Source: Flavobacterium croceum DSM 17960 (lineage in GTDB: Bacteria > Bacteroidota > Bacteroidia > Flavobacteriales > Flavobacteriaceae). From it: 64,000 nt of DNA. Shown here one piece after another: positions 43,431 to 51,022 of the stretch (the first letter of the stretch is position 1; each line of letters begins with the position of its first letter). The notes beneath the pieces are model-generated. The model did no database searches, was not told the origin of the DNA, and saw only the letters and a list, made by a program, of their open reading frames with translations. The DNA lies in the NCBI RefSeq assembly GCF_002917885.1, contig NZ_PQNY01000010.1:1-64000 (forward strand). Reading direction: 5' to 3'. The position numbers and the translations under genes were made by a program.

Positions 43431-43463
43431 AAATTACTATTTTTGTTGTTTAAAATAAACGTT

Positions 43464-44105
43464 ATGCACTTTATATCTGAAGAGTTGGAAGATTATGTTG
43501 CCAAACACTCGCAACCAGAACCCGCATTGTTGGCAAAACTTAACAAAGAAACTCATCAAAAAATACTACAGCCTCGCATGTTGAGTGGTCATTTTCAAGG
43601 AAGAGTGTTAAGTATGATTTCAAAGCTAGTGCAGCCTTTACATATTTTAGAGATAGGAACCTATACAGGCTACGCTACACTTTGTTTAGCCGAAGGGCTT
43701 CAAGAAAAAGGTATCATAGATACGTTAGATAATAATGAAGAATTGTTTGACTTTCAGCGTAGTTTTTTTGATGCTTCGTTATTTGGAACTCAAATTAAAC
43801 AACATCTTGGAAACGCTTTAGAAATTATACCAAACCTAAACAAAACATACGACTTGGTTTTTATAGATGCCGATAAAGAAAACTATAGTAACTATTTTAA
43901 TTTAATTGTTCCTATGATGAATAAAGGAGGTGTTATACTTTCAGATAACGTGCTTTGGAGCGGTAAAATTCTTGAAGAAATTAAACCAAACGACAAGAGT
44001 ACAAAAGCATTGTTGGAATTTAATAAAATGGTTAATGAAGATCCAAGAGTAGAAACGGTGTTGTTACCCATTAGAGATGGGCTTACTGTAAGTAGAGTTT
44101 TGTAA
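43464..44105 (+). CDS. SAM-dependent O-methyltransferase (COMT-like)
   Basis: A class I methyltransferase of 213 residues, similar to catechol/caffeoyl-CoA O-methyltransferases. It has the SAM loop EIGTYTGYATLCLAEGL (from 63), the acidic IDADKENYSNYF and LSDNVLWSGKI, and the ending LLPIRDGLTVSRV. The substrate is unknown. The frame stays open upstream to an ATG at 43374, but that stretch is encoded by a tandem repeat and reads as a repetitive Leu/Lys/Ser string. I therefore start at 43464 (MHFISEEL). Confidence 0.9.
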   Translation: MHFISEELEDYVAKHSQPEPALLAKLNKETHQKILQPRMLSGHFQGRVLSMISKLVQPLHILEIGTYTGYATLCLAEGLQEKGIIDTLDNNEELFDFQRSFFDASLFGTQIKQHLGNALEIIPNLNKTYDLVFIDADKENYSNYFNLIVPMMNKGGVILSDNVLWSGKILEEIKPNDKSTKALLEFNKMVNEDPRVETVLLPIRDGLTVSRVL

Positions 44106-44110
44106 AATAA

Positions 44111-44668
44111 TTAACGAAATAGTATTTTCTTTTGAAATATTTTATAGAAAATAAAACCATAAATCGCTCCAAATAAGTAACCTGTAAGAATGTCTAATGG
44201 AAAATGCAATCCAAGGTAAATGCGGCTATATGCAAAAATTAATGGAAATAAAAAAAGTAAAAACGCATTTTTATAATATGGTTTTAATAGCAAATATACA
44301 AATAGTGCAGTAGCCATAGAGTTGGTAGCATGCCCAGAAAAAAAACTGAAAGAGCCACTCTTGTCCCAATAAATCCTCAAATTTTTTACAATAGATAAAT
44401 CATTACAAGGGCGTACTCGCTCAAACGAATTTTTAAATAAATTGGCAGTTTGATCGGCAAAAAGTATAATGAGAGCAATAAAAAATATCGCCCATCCAAA
44501 TTTTTTAAGTCCTATTTTTTTGTATAAAAGATAAAAAACAAAAATAAATATTGGAGCCCAATTAAATTGCTTTGTAGCCAAAAGCCAAAACCAGTCAAAA
44601 TTTTTAGAACCTAGATTATTGAGGTAAACAATAAGCTGTTTGTCTAGTGCTATAATTTTTTCAAACAT
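44111..44668 (-). CDS. PAP2-family membrane phosphatase
   Basis: About five membrane helices in 185 residues. The three PAP2 motifs are KNSFERVRP (Lys79 to Pro87), FSGHATNS (110-117) and SRIYLGLHFPLD (148-159, His155). Likely substrates are undecaprenyl diphosphate or phosphorylated lipid A or phospholipid. It shares one base with the end of the tatA-like gene upstream and is convergent with the O-methyltransferase. Confidence 0.92.
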   Translation of the reverse strand: MFEKIIALDKQLIVYLNNLGSKNFDWFWLLATKQFNWAPIFIFVFYLLYKKIGLKKFGWAIFFIALIILFADQTANLFKNSFERVRPCNDLSIVKNLRIYWDKSGSFSFFSGHATNSMATALFVYLLLKPYYKNAFLLFLFPLIFAYSRIYLGLHFPLDILTGYLFGAIYGFIFYKIFQKKILFR

Positions 44669-45027
44669 TACATTTGTCGTTTTATAGGTCCAGTAATGTC
44701 TTCAATGTTTTCTTGAAGTGGTTTTGCTTCTTGTGTTATTTGTTGTGTAATATCGCTTGTAATGTTGTTCAAATCGGGTAAACCAACACTCGATTTTATG
44801 CGCTCAACTTCGTTTTCGATAGGGTTTGAAATACTTTTTATAGAAGATTGTAAGTCTTGTATATCGGCACTTTTTTGTATTTCGGTTTTAATTTCGTTGG
44901 TAGCGTGTTTTACATTGGCCATAAATTTGCCAAAAGTACGCATAGCACCAGGTATTTTATCAGGACCAAGTAACATAATACCCACAATAATTATAAAAAC
45001 CAATTCTCCGCCGCTTATTCCAAACAT
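44668..45027 (-). CDS. Twin-arginine translocase TatA/TatB-type subunit
   Basis: 119 residues. A single N-terminal membrane helix (GELVFIIIVGIMLLGP), the conserved LLGPDKIPGAMRTFGK hinge and amphipathic helix, then a polar tail. It forms the Tat pore or receptor subunit for folded proteins. The long C-terminal tail with coiled-coil character is more TatB-like than TatA-like. tatC is not in this window. A minus-strand -7 box TAAATTTG lies at 45053-45046, 18 bases upstream. Confidence 0.88.
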   Translation of the reverse strand: MFGISGGELVFIIIVGIMLLGPDKIPGAMRTFGKFMANVKHATNEIKTEIQKSADIQDLQSSIKSISNPIENEVERIKSSVGLPDLNNITSDITQQITQEAKPLQENIEDITGPIKRQM

Positions 45028-45045
45028 AACTTAAATATTATAGTG

Positions 45046-45053
45046 CAAATTTA
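45046..45053 (-). promoter_or_regulatory. -7 promoter box for the tat gene
   Basis: Minus-strand TAAATTTG matches TAnnTTTG and ends 18 bases before the ATG at 45027. Confidence 0.45.
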
Positions 45054-45079
45054 TAATAAATTGACTTGTTTACTGTAAT

Positions 45080-47314
45080 TTACTCAAATTTTGATTTTAT
45101 TTCTTGTTTAGGCCATACATTGTTGGTTGTGTCTACGTCGGCAGTTTCTTCTTGTGGGTCTATTACAATTTTCGAAATTTGCTTTTTTGTAGCAAAAGTT
45201 CTGCTTACTTCTTTGTCGTTCATACGCCAAATTTGTGCTGGAAATTTATGAGTTTCTTTTGTTCCATCTTCAAAAGTAAGTTCAACAAGTATAGGCATAA
45301 CCAAGCCTCCCAATTTTTCAAAATCTATCTGATAAAAATACTTAGGCTGATTTAGTTTTGCCTTTTCTTCTACACTAAAATGTTGGTTTACATATTGGTC
45401 TAATGCTTGAAAGTCTTTTATTTGAAACTCTTTATTAAGTTGAGGTTTCATGTCGGTTGAGGTTTCGTCAATCATGTAAACCATTTCGCCTTGTGGTGCA
45501 TTTCGCTGTCTTTTTTTCTTTAAAAATTCTTGTACATTTTGGCTAGGTTCATTACTTACAAAATAGCGTTTTACTGCTTTTATTGCAATATCATTATTGT
45601 CGGTAGTATAAAACCAACCTCTCCAATACCAATCTAAATCGAAAGCAGAGGCATCTTCCATCGTTCTAAAAAAATCTTCTGGAGTAGGGTGTTTGAATTT
45701 CCATCTATTTGCATAGGTTTTAAAAGCATAATCAAAAAGCTCTTTTCCCATTACAGTTTCTCTTAAAATATTTAAAGCAGCAGCTGGTTTTCCATAGGCA
45801 TTGTTTCCAAACTGTCGAATGTTTTCTGAATTAGTCATAATGGGTTCTAGCCCTTTTTGGTCGCCACTCATATAAGGAACAATTTTTTTGGCAGGACCTC
45901 TATCGGCAGGGAAGTTTGCATCCCATTCTTTTAATGCCATATATTCGCAAAAAGAGTTTAAACCTTCGTCCATCCAAGTCCATTGACGTTCATCACTATT
46001 TACAATCATTGGAAAAAAGTTGTGCCCTACTTCATGTACAATAACGCTTATCATTCCGTTTTTTACTCTATCAGAGTAAGTTCCGTTTGGTTCTGGTCGT
46101 CCCCAATTCCAGCAAATCATAGGGTACTCCATACCTTGGTCTTGTGCGTGTACAGAAACTGCTTTTGGGTATGGATAATCAAAAGTATGTGCAGAATAAC
46201 TCTTTAAAGTATGTGCTACAACGCGAGTAGAATATTCACCCCATAGCGGGTTTCCTTCTTTTGGATATACCGATACAGCCATAACTGTTTTACCTCCTAG
46301 CTGTACAGCCATAGCATCGTAAATAAATTTTCTAGAGGTAGCAATACCAAAATCACGTACGTTTTCGGCTTTGAATTTCCATGTTTTTTTCTGTGTTGCA
46401 AACCCTTTCTCGGCAGCTATAGCTTCATCTTGTGTAACTACTACAACGGGTTTGTCAAACGATTTTTCGGCTTGAGCGTATCGTGTAAGTTGAGCAGGTG
46501 TAAATACTTCATTTCTATTAAGCAAAGTGCCCGTTGCTTCCATAATGTGGTCTGCAGGTACGGTAATATTTACTTCAAAATTTCCAAAAGGTAGCGCAAA
46601 TTCTCCTGCGCCCCAAAATTGCTGGTTTTGCCAACCTTCTACATCATTATAAACCGCCATTCGAGGGTAAAATTGTGCCAAAATGTAAAGATTGTTACCA
46701 TCTGTGTCAAAATGTTCATATCCCGAACGACCTCCATCTAATAGATAGTTGTTAATGTTGTACCACCATTTTATAGAGAAACTTATTTTTTCTTTATGTT
46801 TTAAACCATTGGGTATTTCTATACGCATCATGGTTTGATTGATGGTGTAAGTCATTGGTTTTCCTGTCATATCTTTTACAAATTCTATGCGAAAACCACC
46901 ATCAAAGTCTTCTTCTAAATATTTTCTAGAAAATGATTGTGCAGAGATTGCGGGGTCTGTTTTTTCTCCATTTTGTAAAGGAGATAATGAGTTTTTTGCT
47001 TGTTGGTTTTGGTCTAATTGTACCCAAAGATAATCGAGTGTTTCTTTGGCATTATTGGTATAGGTTATGGTTTCTTCGCCAAAAAGTTTTTGGTTTTTAT
47101 CGTCAAGTTCAATATTTATTTTGTAATCGGCTTGTTGTTGATAGTATTCTGGCCCAGGTGCTCCAGAGGCTGTACGGTACATATTTGGAGTAGCAAGCAA
47201 ATCGTACATTTGGGCAAACTTGTCTACATTTTTTTCTGAAACTTTTTGAGGGGTTTGTTGTGCGTGAGCCACAAATAGGTTTAGAGCTACAACAAGGCTA
47301 AGATATTTTGTCAT
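45080..47314 (-). CDS. M1-family zinc aminopeptidase-like protein, secreted
   Basis: 744 residues. Signal peptide (LVVALNLFVAHAQ), then an N-terminal beta domain and a gluzincin catalytic domain with HEVGH (427-431) and the third zinc ligand Glu450 (in WMDEGLNSF), 19 residues on as in M1 enzymes. GMEYP (394-398) stands in place of the classic GAMEN exopeptidase motif. The usual C-terminal ERAP1-like domain is shortened. It lies 68 bases after the DUF6702 gene and ends a five-gene operon. Confidence 0.92.
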   Translation of the reverse strand: MTKYLSLVVALNLFVAHAQQTPQKVSEKNVDKFAQMYDLLATPNMYRTASGAPGPEYYQQQADYKINIELDDKNQKLFGEETITYTNNAKETLDYLWVQLDQNQQAKNSLSPLQNGEKTDPAISAQSFSRKYLEEDFDGGFRIEFVKDMTGKPMTYTINQTMMRIEIPNGLKHKEKISFSIKWWYNINNYLLDGGRSGYEHFDTDGNNLYILAQFYPRMAVYNDVEGWQNQQFWGAGEFALPFGNFEVNITVPADHIMEATGTLLNRNEVFTPAQLTRYAQAEKSFDKPVVVVTQDEAIAAEKGFATQKKTWKFKAENVRDFGIATSRKFIYDAMAVQLGGKTVMAVSVYPKEGNPLWGEYSTRVVAHTLKSYSAHTFDYPYPKAVSVHAQDQGMEYPMICWNWGRPEPNGTYSDRVKNGMISVIVHEVGHNFFPMIVNSDERQWTWMDEGLNSFCEYMALKEWDANFPADRGPAKKIVPYMSGDQKGLEPIMTNSENIRQFGNNAYGKPAAALNILRETVMGKELFDYAFKTYANRWKFKHPTPEDFFRTMEDASAFDLDWYWRGWFYTTDNNDIAIKAVKRYFVSNEPSQNVQEFLKKKRQRNAPQGEMVYMIDETSTDMKPQLNKEFQIKDFQALDQYVNQHFSVEEKAKLNQPKYFYQIDFEKLGGLVMPILVELTFEDGTKETHKFPAQIWRMNDKEVSRTFATKKQISKIVIDPQEETADVDTTNNVWPKQEIKSKFE

Positions 47315-47382
47315 ACGTTATTGTAATACAGATTTTTGCAATAAAAATAATTTAAAAAATGCGAAAGTAATTTTTTAATGAT

Positions 47383-47871
47383 TTATTTTAACAATCCTTT
47401 ATAATTTTCTGCAGAAAGTAGCAGCGTTTTTTTATCATTATTAATATTTGATTGAACGATGTTTTGTTGCTCGGTAAATACATCTGTTAATACAGTGTTT
47501 TCTACTTTTAAGGCAGAAATTTTAGTAACATCGTTAATTTTTAAATAACAAATAAGTGTATTGTCTTCGATTTCTTTTGAAATAAAAATCAAATTTTTAG
47601 TGCTATTGTTTACCGAAAATTTTAAATGAGAACTGAAATATTTTTTTAAAAATTCAATTTCTTGTGGGCTATTATTTTTGGTAAAATCTATTTTTTGATG
47701 AAACTCATTTTGTATTGCTACACTTATATCATCTGCAAAAATACGTGTGGTAATTTCTATTCTTTTTTGTGGTTTATTGTAGCTTACTTGGTACATAGCC
47801 ACATAAAATTTATGTAAGCCAAAGCCGCTTAATACTAATGTTAATAGTAGTAAAAATATTTTATTTTTCAT
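47383..47871 (-). CDS. DUF6702-family secreted protein
   Basis: 162 residues. A hydrophobic start (IFLLLLTLVLSGFGLHKFYV) is followed by a beta-rich domain of the DUF6702 kind: MYQVSYNKPQKRIEITTRIFADD, interrupted by a helix, then LICYLKINDV. The family is restricted to Bacteroidota, as far as I know, and has no assigned function. It overlaps the preceding paralogue gene by 11 bases and precedes the M1 peptidase, so it is part of the operon. Confidence 0.75.
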   Translation of the reverse strand: MKNKIFLLLLTLVLSGFGLHKFYVAMYQVSYNKPQKRIEITTRIFADDISVAIQNEFHQKIDFTKNNSPQEIEFLKKYFSSHLKFSVNNSTKNLIFISKEIEDNTLICYLKINDVTKISALKVENTVLTDVFTEQQNIVQSNINNDKKTLLLSAENYKGLLK

Positions 47872-48601
47872 TGATAATTTTTAAATATTCTACAGATAAT
47901 TCACTCATTTTTAAATCTGTTTTTATAGAATTGCCTAGCTTGTATAGGTTTGAAAACTCAGCATTTTCAGCCAAAAAATACCGAAACCCTTCTGTGTATT
48001 CTTGCGGAATATGGTATTTGGTTTGTAAAACAGCATCTGTATAAGATTGGTTGAGTTGCTCTACTAATTTTTCTTTTTTCTCTATTTCTACTTCTTTTTT
48101 GAGCATAGCAGTTCTGCCCGATATAGCATTAAATACAGGGTCTAGAGGCATTCCTCCAAAGGGAATTAAAATAAGTTGATAAGGTTTAAATTGACCTGCT
48201 GTGCGTAATCTTCTTTCGGCAACAGTATATTTTTTTGGCGTATAATTGATGATTCTTAATTTTTGGGCGTCGAGTTTTACAATATTTACATTATCCAACT
48301 CATAATTTTTAGCGTTGAGTTTTATGGTAATGGCTTTGTTTTTTAATGTTGTCTCGTCTATTTTTATATAAAACTCTTCATATTGTATGTGGCTTATTTT
48401 TAAGGCATCATTGAGTTTTACTTCTATGGTAAAATAACCATTTTCGTTGCTTACCGCAGTAGCATTGGTAGATAAATTGACAATGTTGGCTTGAGTTACA
48501 GAATTATTTCGTTGTGTAGTAATTAAACCGTTAAGAGCTATGGTTTGTTGAGAAAACATAGATATCGAAATCAAGAAAATTAGATAGCTCCAAAGTTTCA
48601 T
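47861..48601 (-). CDS. Secreted protein with carboxypeptidase-like regulatory domain, paralogue 3
   Basis: 246 residues. A signal peptide (ending SMFSQ) precedes a carboxypeptidase-D-like beta-sandwich (about 22-105: LNGLITTQRNNSVTQANIVN, SNENGYFTIEVKLND). A helical tail follows with the marks PKKYTVAERRLRT, NAISGRTAMLKKEVE and IPQEYTEGFRYFLAEN. Two adjacent upstream genes have the same layout and motifs. Its ATG overlaps the stop of the upstream paralogue by four bases. Function is unknown. Confidence 0.78.
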   Translation of the reverse strand: MKLWSYLIFLISISMFSQQTIALNGLITTQRNNSVTQANIVNLSTNATAVSNENGYFTIEVKLNDALKISHIQYEEFYIKIDETTLKNKAITIKLNAKNYELDNVNIVKLDAQKLRIINYTPKKYTVAERRLRTAGQFKPYQLILIPFGGMPLDPVFNAISGRTAMLKKEVEIEKKEKLVEQLNQSYTDAVLQTKYHIPQEYTEGFRYFLAENAEFSNLYKLGNSIKTDLKMSELSVEYLKIINEK

Positions 48602-49317
48602 TCTTTAATTGTTTGTAGGTAATCTACTGCAAGTTTAGTTAATAAAAATTGTAAATCCATTACTTTTTTTTGTTTACAAAGTTCTACTACCTCTTGATTA
48701 TACGACGCATAATATCGAAAACCGTTACTATATTCTAACGGAATTTTAAAATTTTGAACAACATAATCATCAGGAAAAACCGTTTTTAAGTATATTATAA
48801 TATCATAGCGTTTTTCTTCGGCAACAATTTTTTTAAGCATTTTGCTTTTTCCATTTATGGCATTGATAAGACCTACTACAAGTCCGCCTCCAGCAAAAGA
48901 GTTTGAATATTGCCTGCGTTGTGCTACCGTATATTGTTTGGGTTTGTAATTTATAATGCCCATTTTATAAGCATCGAGTTTTACAATGTTTACTTGTTGA
49001 AGCTCATAGCTTTTGGCGATTAACTTTATTACTATATTGTTGTTGTTTATTGTTTTTTGATCAACTTTTATATAATAATCTTCATATTGTACAGAGCTTA
49101 TTTTAATAGCATCATTAAGTTCTGCAGCAATAGTAAACATTCCTTTTTCATTGGTTACCGTTTGTTTTTTTGATATTAAATTGGTTACATTAATGTTTTC
49201 TAAGGCATTATTTCTATCGGTTACCACAATGCCGTGTATTTGGTTTTGTGAATAACCAAGAATAGTTGCAATAGCAAATATTAAAACACACAATGTATAT
49301 CGAAATATCATATACAA
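48598..49317 (-). CDS. Secreted protein with carboxypeptidase-like regulatory domain, paralogue 2
   Basis: 239 residues with the same order of parts: signal peptide (ending ILGYSQ), beta-sandwich (IHGIVVTDRNNALENINVTN, EKGMFTIAAELND) and a tail with PKQYTVAQRRQYS, NAINGKSKMLKKIV and IPLEYSNGFRYYASYN. It differs from its neighbours in the middle of the tail. Its start could be 49317 or, two codons in, 49311. The next paralogue starts in its last four bases. Confidence 0.78.
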   Translation of the reverse strand: MYMIFRYTLCVLIFAIATILGYSQNQIHGIVVTDRNNALENINVTNLISKKQTVTNEKGMFTIAAELNDAIKISSVQYEDYYIKVDQKTINNNNIVIKLIAKSYELQQVNIVKLDAYKMGIINYKPKQYTVAQRRQYSNSFAGGGLVVGLINAINGKSKMLKKIVAEEKRYDIIIYLKTVFPDDYVVQNFKIPLEYSNGFRYYASYNQEVVELCKQKKVMDLQFLLTKLAVDYLQTIKE

Positions 49318-49328
49318 ATATATATAGA

Positions 49329-50081
49329 TTATGGTTTAATGGTTTCTAGAAAATCACTTGCCAATTGTGTTATATAAAAAGAAGTGTTCAACTTGTTGTT
49401 GGATAATAATGCTTTTAGAAACGTTTCATTTTCGACCAAAAAAAACTTGAACCCCATAATGTAGTCTTTAGGAATTTTATATTTGGTTTGTAGTATGTAG
49501 TCGTCGTATTCATGCTCTAGTTTTTCTATTGCAGTTTCTTTTTGTTCTACCTCAATATCTTTTTTGAGTGTTTTGGTCTTACCTGTAATTCCGTTTAAAA
49601 TTCTATCAAATGAAATAGACGTGTTTAAGCCATATAGATTTTTTGTGCCATTGGTGCCTGTGTACAAGCGTCTTTCGGCTACAGTATATTCTTTCGGACT
49701 TTTATTTAAAATACCAAGTGAAACGGCATTGATGTTTGGATATTGTTTAATGATTACTTCTTCTAGATTTCTAGTTAAAGAAATAAGCTCAACAAAAAAC
49801 AACTCCTTTGAAGTAACGTTCTCTCGTGTTACAATAACTGTTTTTGTTTGAAATTGAACAGAAGAAAATTGCAAAGTATCGCCTTCTTTGGTGTTAATTT
49901 CAAAATAGCCGCCAATTTCTGTAGTTGTAATAGTATTGGTATTTTTGTTTACTATATTGATGTTTTCTAAATCTTTGGCAGTAGAAATAATTTTTCCTCT
50001 AATAAATTGACGGTTTGCGTTTTGCTGGGCGTTGCCAAAAAAAGCAAGCAGTAAAAAGACAGCTATTAGTTTGTAGTTCAA
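49329..50081 (-). CDS. Secreted protein with carboxypeptidase-like regulatory domain, paralogue 1
   Basis: 250 residues and first in the operon. The only start that gives a signal peptide (LIAVFLLLAFFGNAQ) is a TTG at 50081, since no ATG is available. A beta-sandwich (IRGKIISTAKDLENINIVNK) leads to the tail motifs PKEYTVAERRLYTGTNG, NGITGKTKTLKKDIEVE and IPKDYIMGFKFFLVEN. It is 11 bases ahead of paralogue 2. The function is not known. The tail might be the active part, since it is the most conserved among the three. Confidence 0.76.
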   Translation of the reverse strand: MNYKLIAVFLLLAFFGNAQQNANRQFIRGKIISTAKDLENINIVNKNTNTITTTEIGGYFEINTKEGDTLQFSSVQFQTKTVIVTRENVTSKELFFVELISLTRNLEEVIIKQYPNINAVSLGILNKSPKEYTVAERRLYTGTNGTKNLYGLNTSISFDRILNGITGKTKTLKKDIEVEQKETAIEKLEHEYDDYILQTKYKIPKDYIMGFKFFLVENETFLKALLSNNKLNTSFYITQLASDFLETIKP

Positions 50082-50156
50082 GATGTTTTTTTTGTAAAAA
50101 TAATTTTGTGTGGTCTAAAAAAAATCACAAATAGGCTATAATATTTTGTTAATTCT

Positions 50157-50164
50157 TATTTTTG
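50157..50164 (+). promoter_or_regulatory. -7 promoter box for pepE
   Basis: TATTTTTG matches TAnnTTTG and ends 19 bases before the pepE ATG. No TTG at the usual distance. Confidence 0.4.
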
Positions 50165-50183
50165 ATAAAAATATAGTATTCCG

Positions 50184-50897
50184 ATGAAAAATTTAATTAT
50201 AGCAAGTACATCTACGCTTTTTGGAGAAGAATATTTAGAATATTTATTGCCCGAGTTGGCACATCATTTTGCAAATGTATCTGTTGTAACGTTTATTCCA
50301 TTTGCAAGACCTAGTGGTATTTCTCATAACGAGTATACCCAAAAAGTAGCTCACGCATTAAAAAAAATAAACAAAAAAGTTATTGGTTTGCATGAATTTG
50401 AAGATAAACAAAAAGCATTGTATGAAGCAGAAGCGATTTTTGTGGGAGGAGGAAATACCTTTGTACTTGTAAACGATTTGTATAGCTATAATTTGATGGA
50501 TACTTTAAAAGAAGTAATTGAAAATGGTACACCTTATTTGGGTTGTAGTGCAGGCAGTAATATTACAGGAGTTTCAATAAAAACTACAAATGATATGCCT
50601 ATTGTATATCCGCCGAGTTTTGAAACATTGGGGGTTGTACCGTTTAATATAAATCCGCATTATTTAGATCCTAATCCAGATTTAAAACACAATGGCGAAA
50701 CAAGAGAAACGAGAATACAAGAGTTTTTAGTCTACAATAAACAGCCTGTATTAGGTTTACGAGAAGGTAGTTGGCTTGATGTAAAAGGTAATCATATTGT
50801 ATTAAAAGGAAACCTTACAGCTCGTTTGTTTTTGCAAAACAAAGAACCTCAAGAGCTTGAACCTTTTACAGAATTGAATTTTCTAGCAAGTTGTTGA
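50184..50897 (+). CDS. pepE: Dipeptidase E (aspartyl dipeptidase)
   Basis: A cytoplasmic serine peptidase of family S51 that cleaves Asp-X dipeptides. The nucleophile Ser122 is in LGCSAGSNITG, with GGGNTFVL before it and FNINPHYLDP carrying the histidine. Length (237 residues) is normal. It stands alone and its last 15 bases overlap a small convergent lipoprotein gene. Confidence 0.94.
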   Translation: MKNLIIASTSTLFGEEYLEYLLPELAHHFANVSVVTFIPFARPSGISHNEYTQKVAHALKKINKKVIGLHEFEDKQKALYEAEAIFVGGGNTFVLVNDLYSYNLMDTLKEVIENGTPYLGCSAGSNITGVSIKTTNDMPIVYPPSFETLGVVPFNINPHYLDPNPDLKHNGETRETRIQEFLVYNKQPVLGLREGSWLDVKGNHIVLKGNLTARLFLQNKEPQELEPFTELNFLASC

Positions 50898-50999
50898 TAG
50901 TGCTGTAGTGGTGTTGGCACATCTTTTATAACAAGCTCGTTTAGGGCCACAAGAAGCTATAAAACAAGCGAGATATAAGATAATGATTAGTTTTTTCAT
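50883..50999 (-). CDS. 38-residue cysteine-rich lipoprotein
   Basis: A short minus-strand frame from ATG 50999 to TAG 50883. The sequence starts MKKLIIILYLACFIASCGP, a full lipoprotein signal with lipobox IASC. A 22-residue tail follows with further cysteines (RACYKRC and the final C). Its start lies 23 bases beyond the GH3-family stop site at 51023 and its end overlaps pepE. Tiny lipoproteins beginning CG(P/A)-K/R are, as I recall, common in flavobacteria. A coding role is likely but unproven. Confidence 0.6.
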   Translation of the reverse strand: MKKLIIILYLACFIASCGPKRACYKRCANTTTALSTTC

Positions 51000-51022
51000 A
51001 GTTTTTTATTGTCAAAAGCTAT

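Noticed and set aside
43374-43463. N-terminal extension of the O-methyltransferase as real protein
   Set aside because: Encoded by a 12-base tandem repeat, absent from the family's usual N-terminus. MHFISEEL matches the expected start.
50157-50164. Shared bidirectional promoter for pepE and the paralogue operon
   Set aside because: The box fits pepE only. On the minus strand I see only near-matches (for example TATTTTTA) before the TTG start of paralogue 1, too weak to list.
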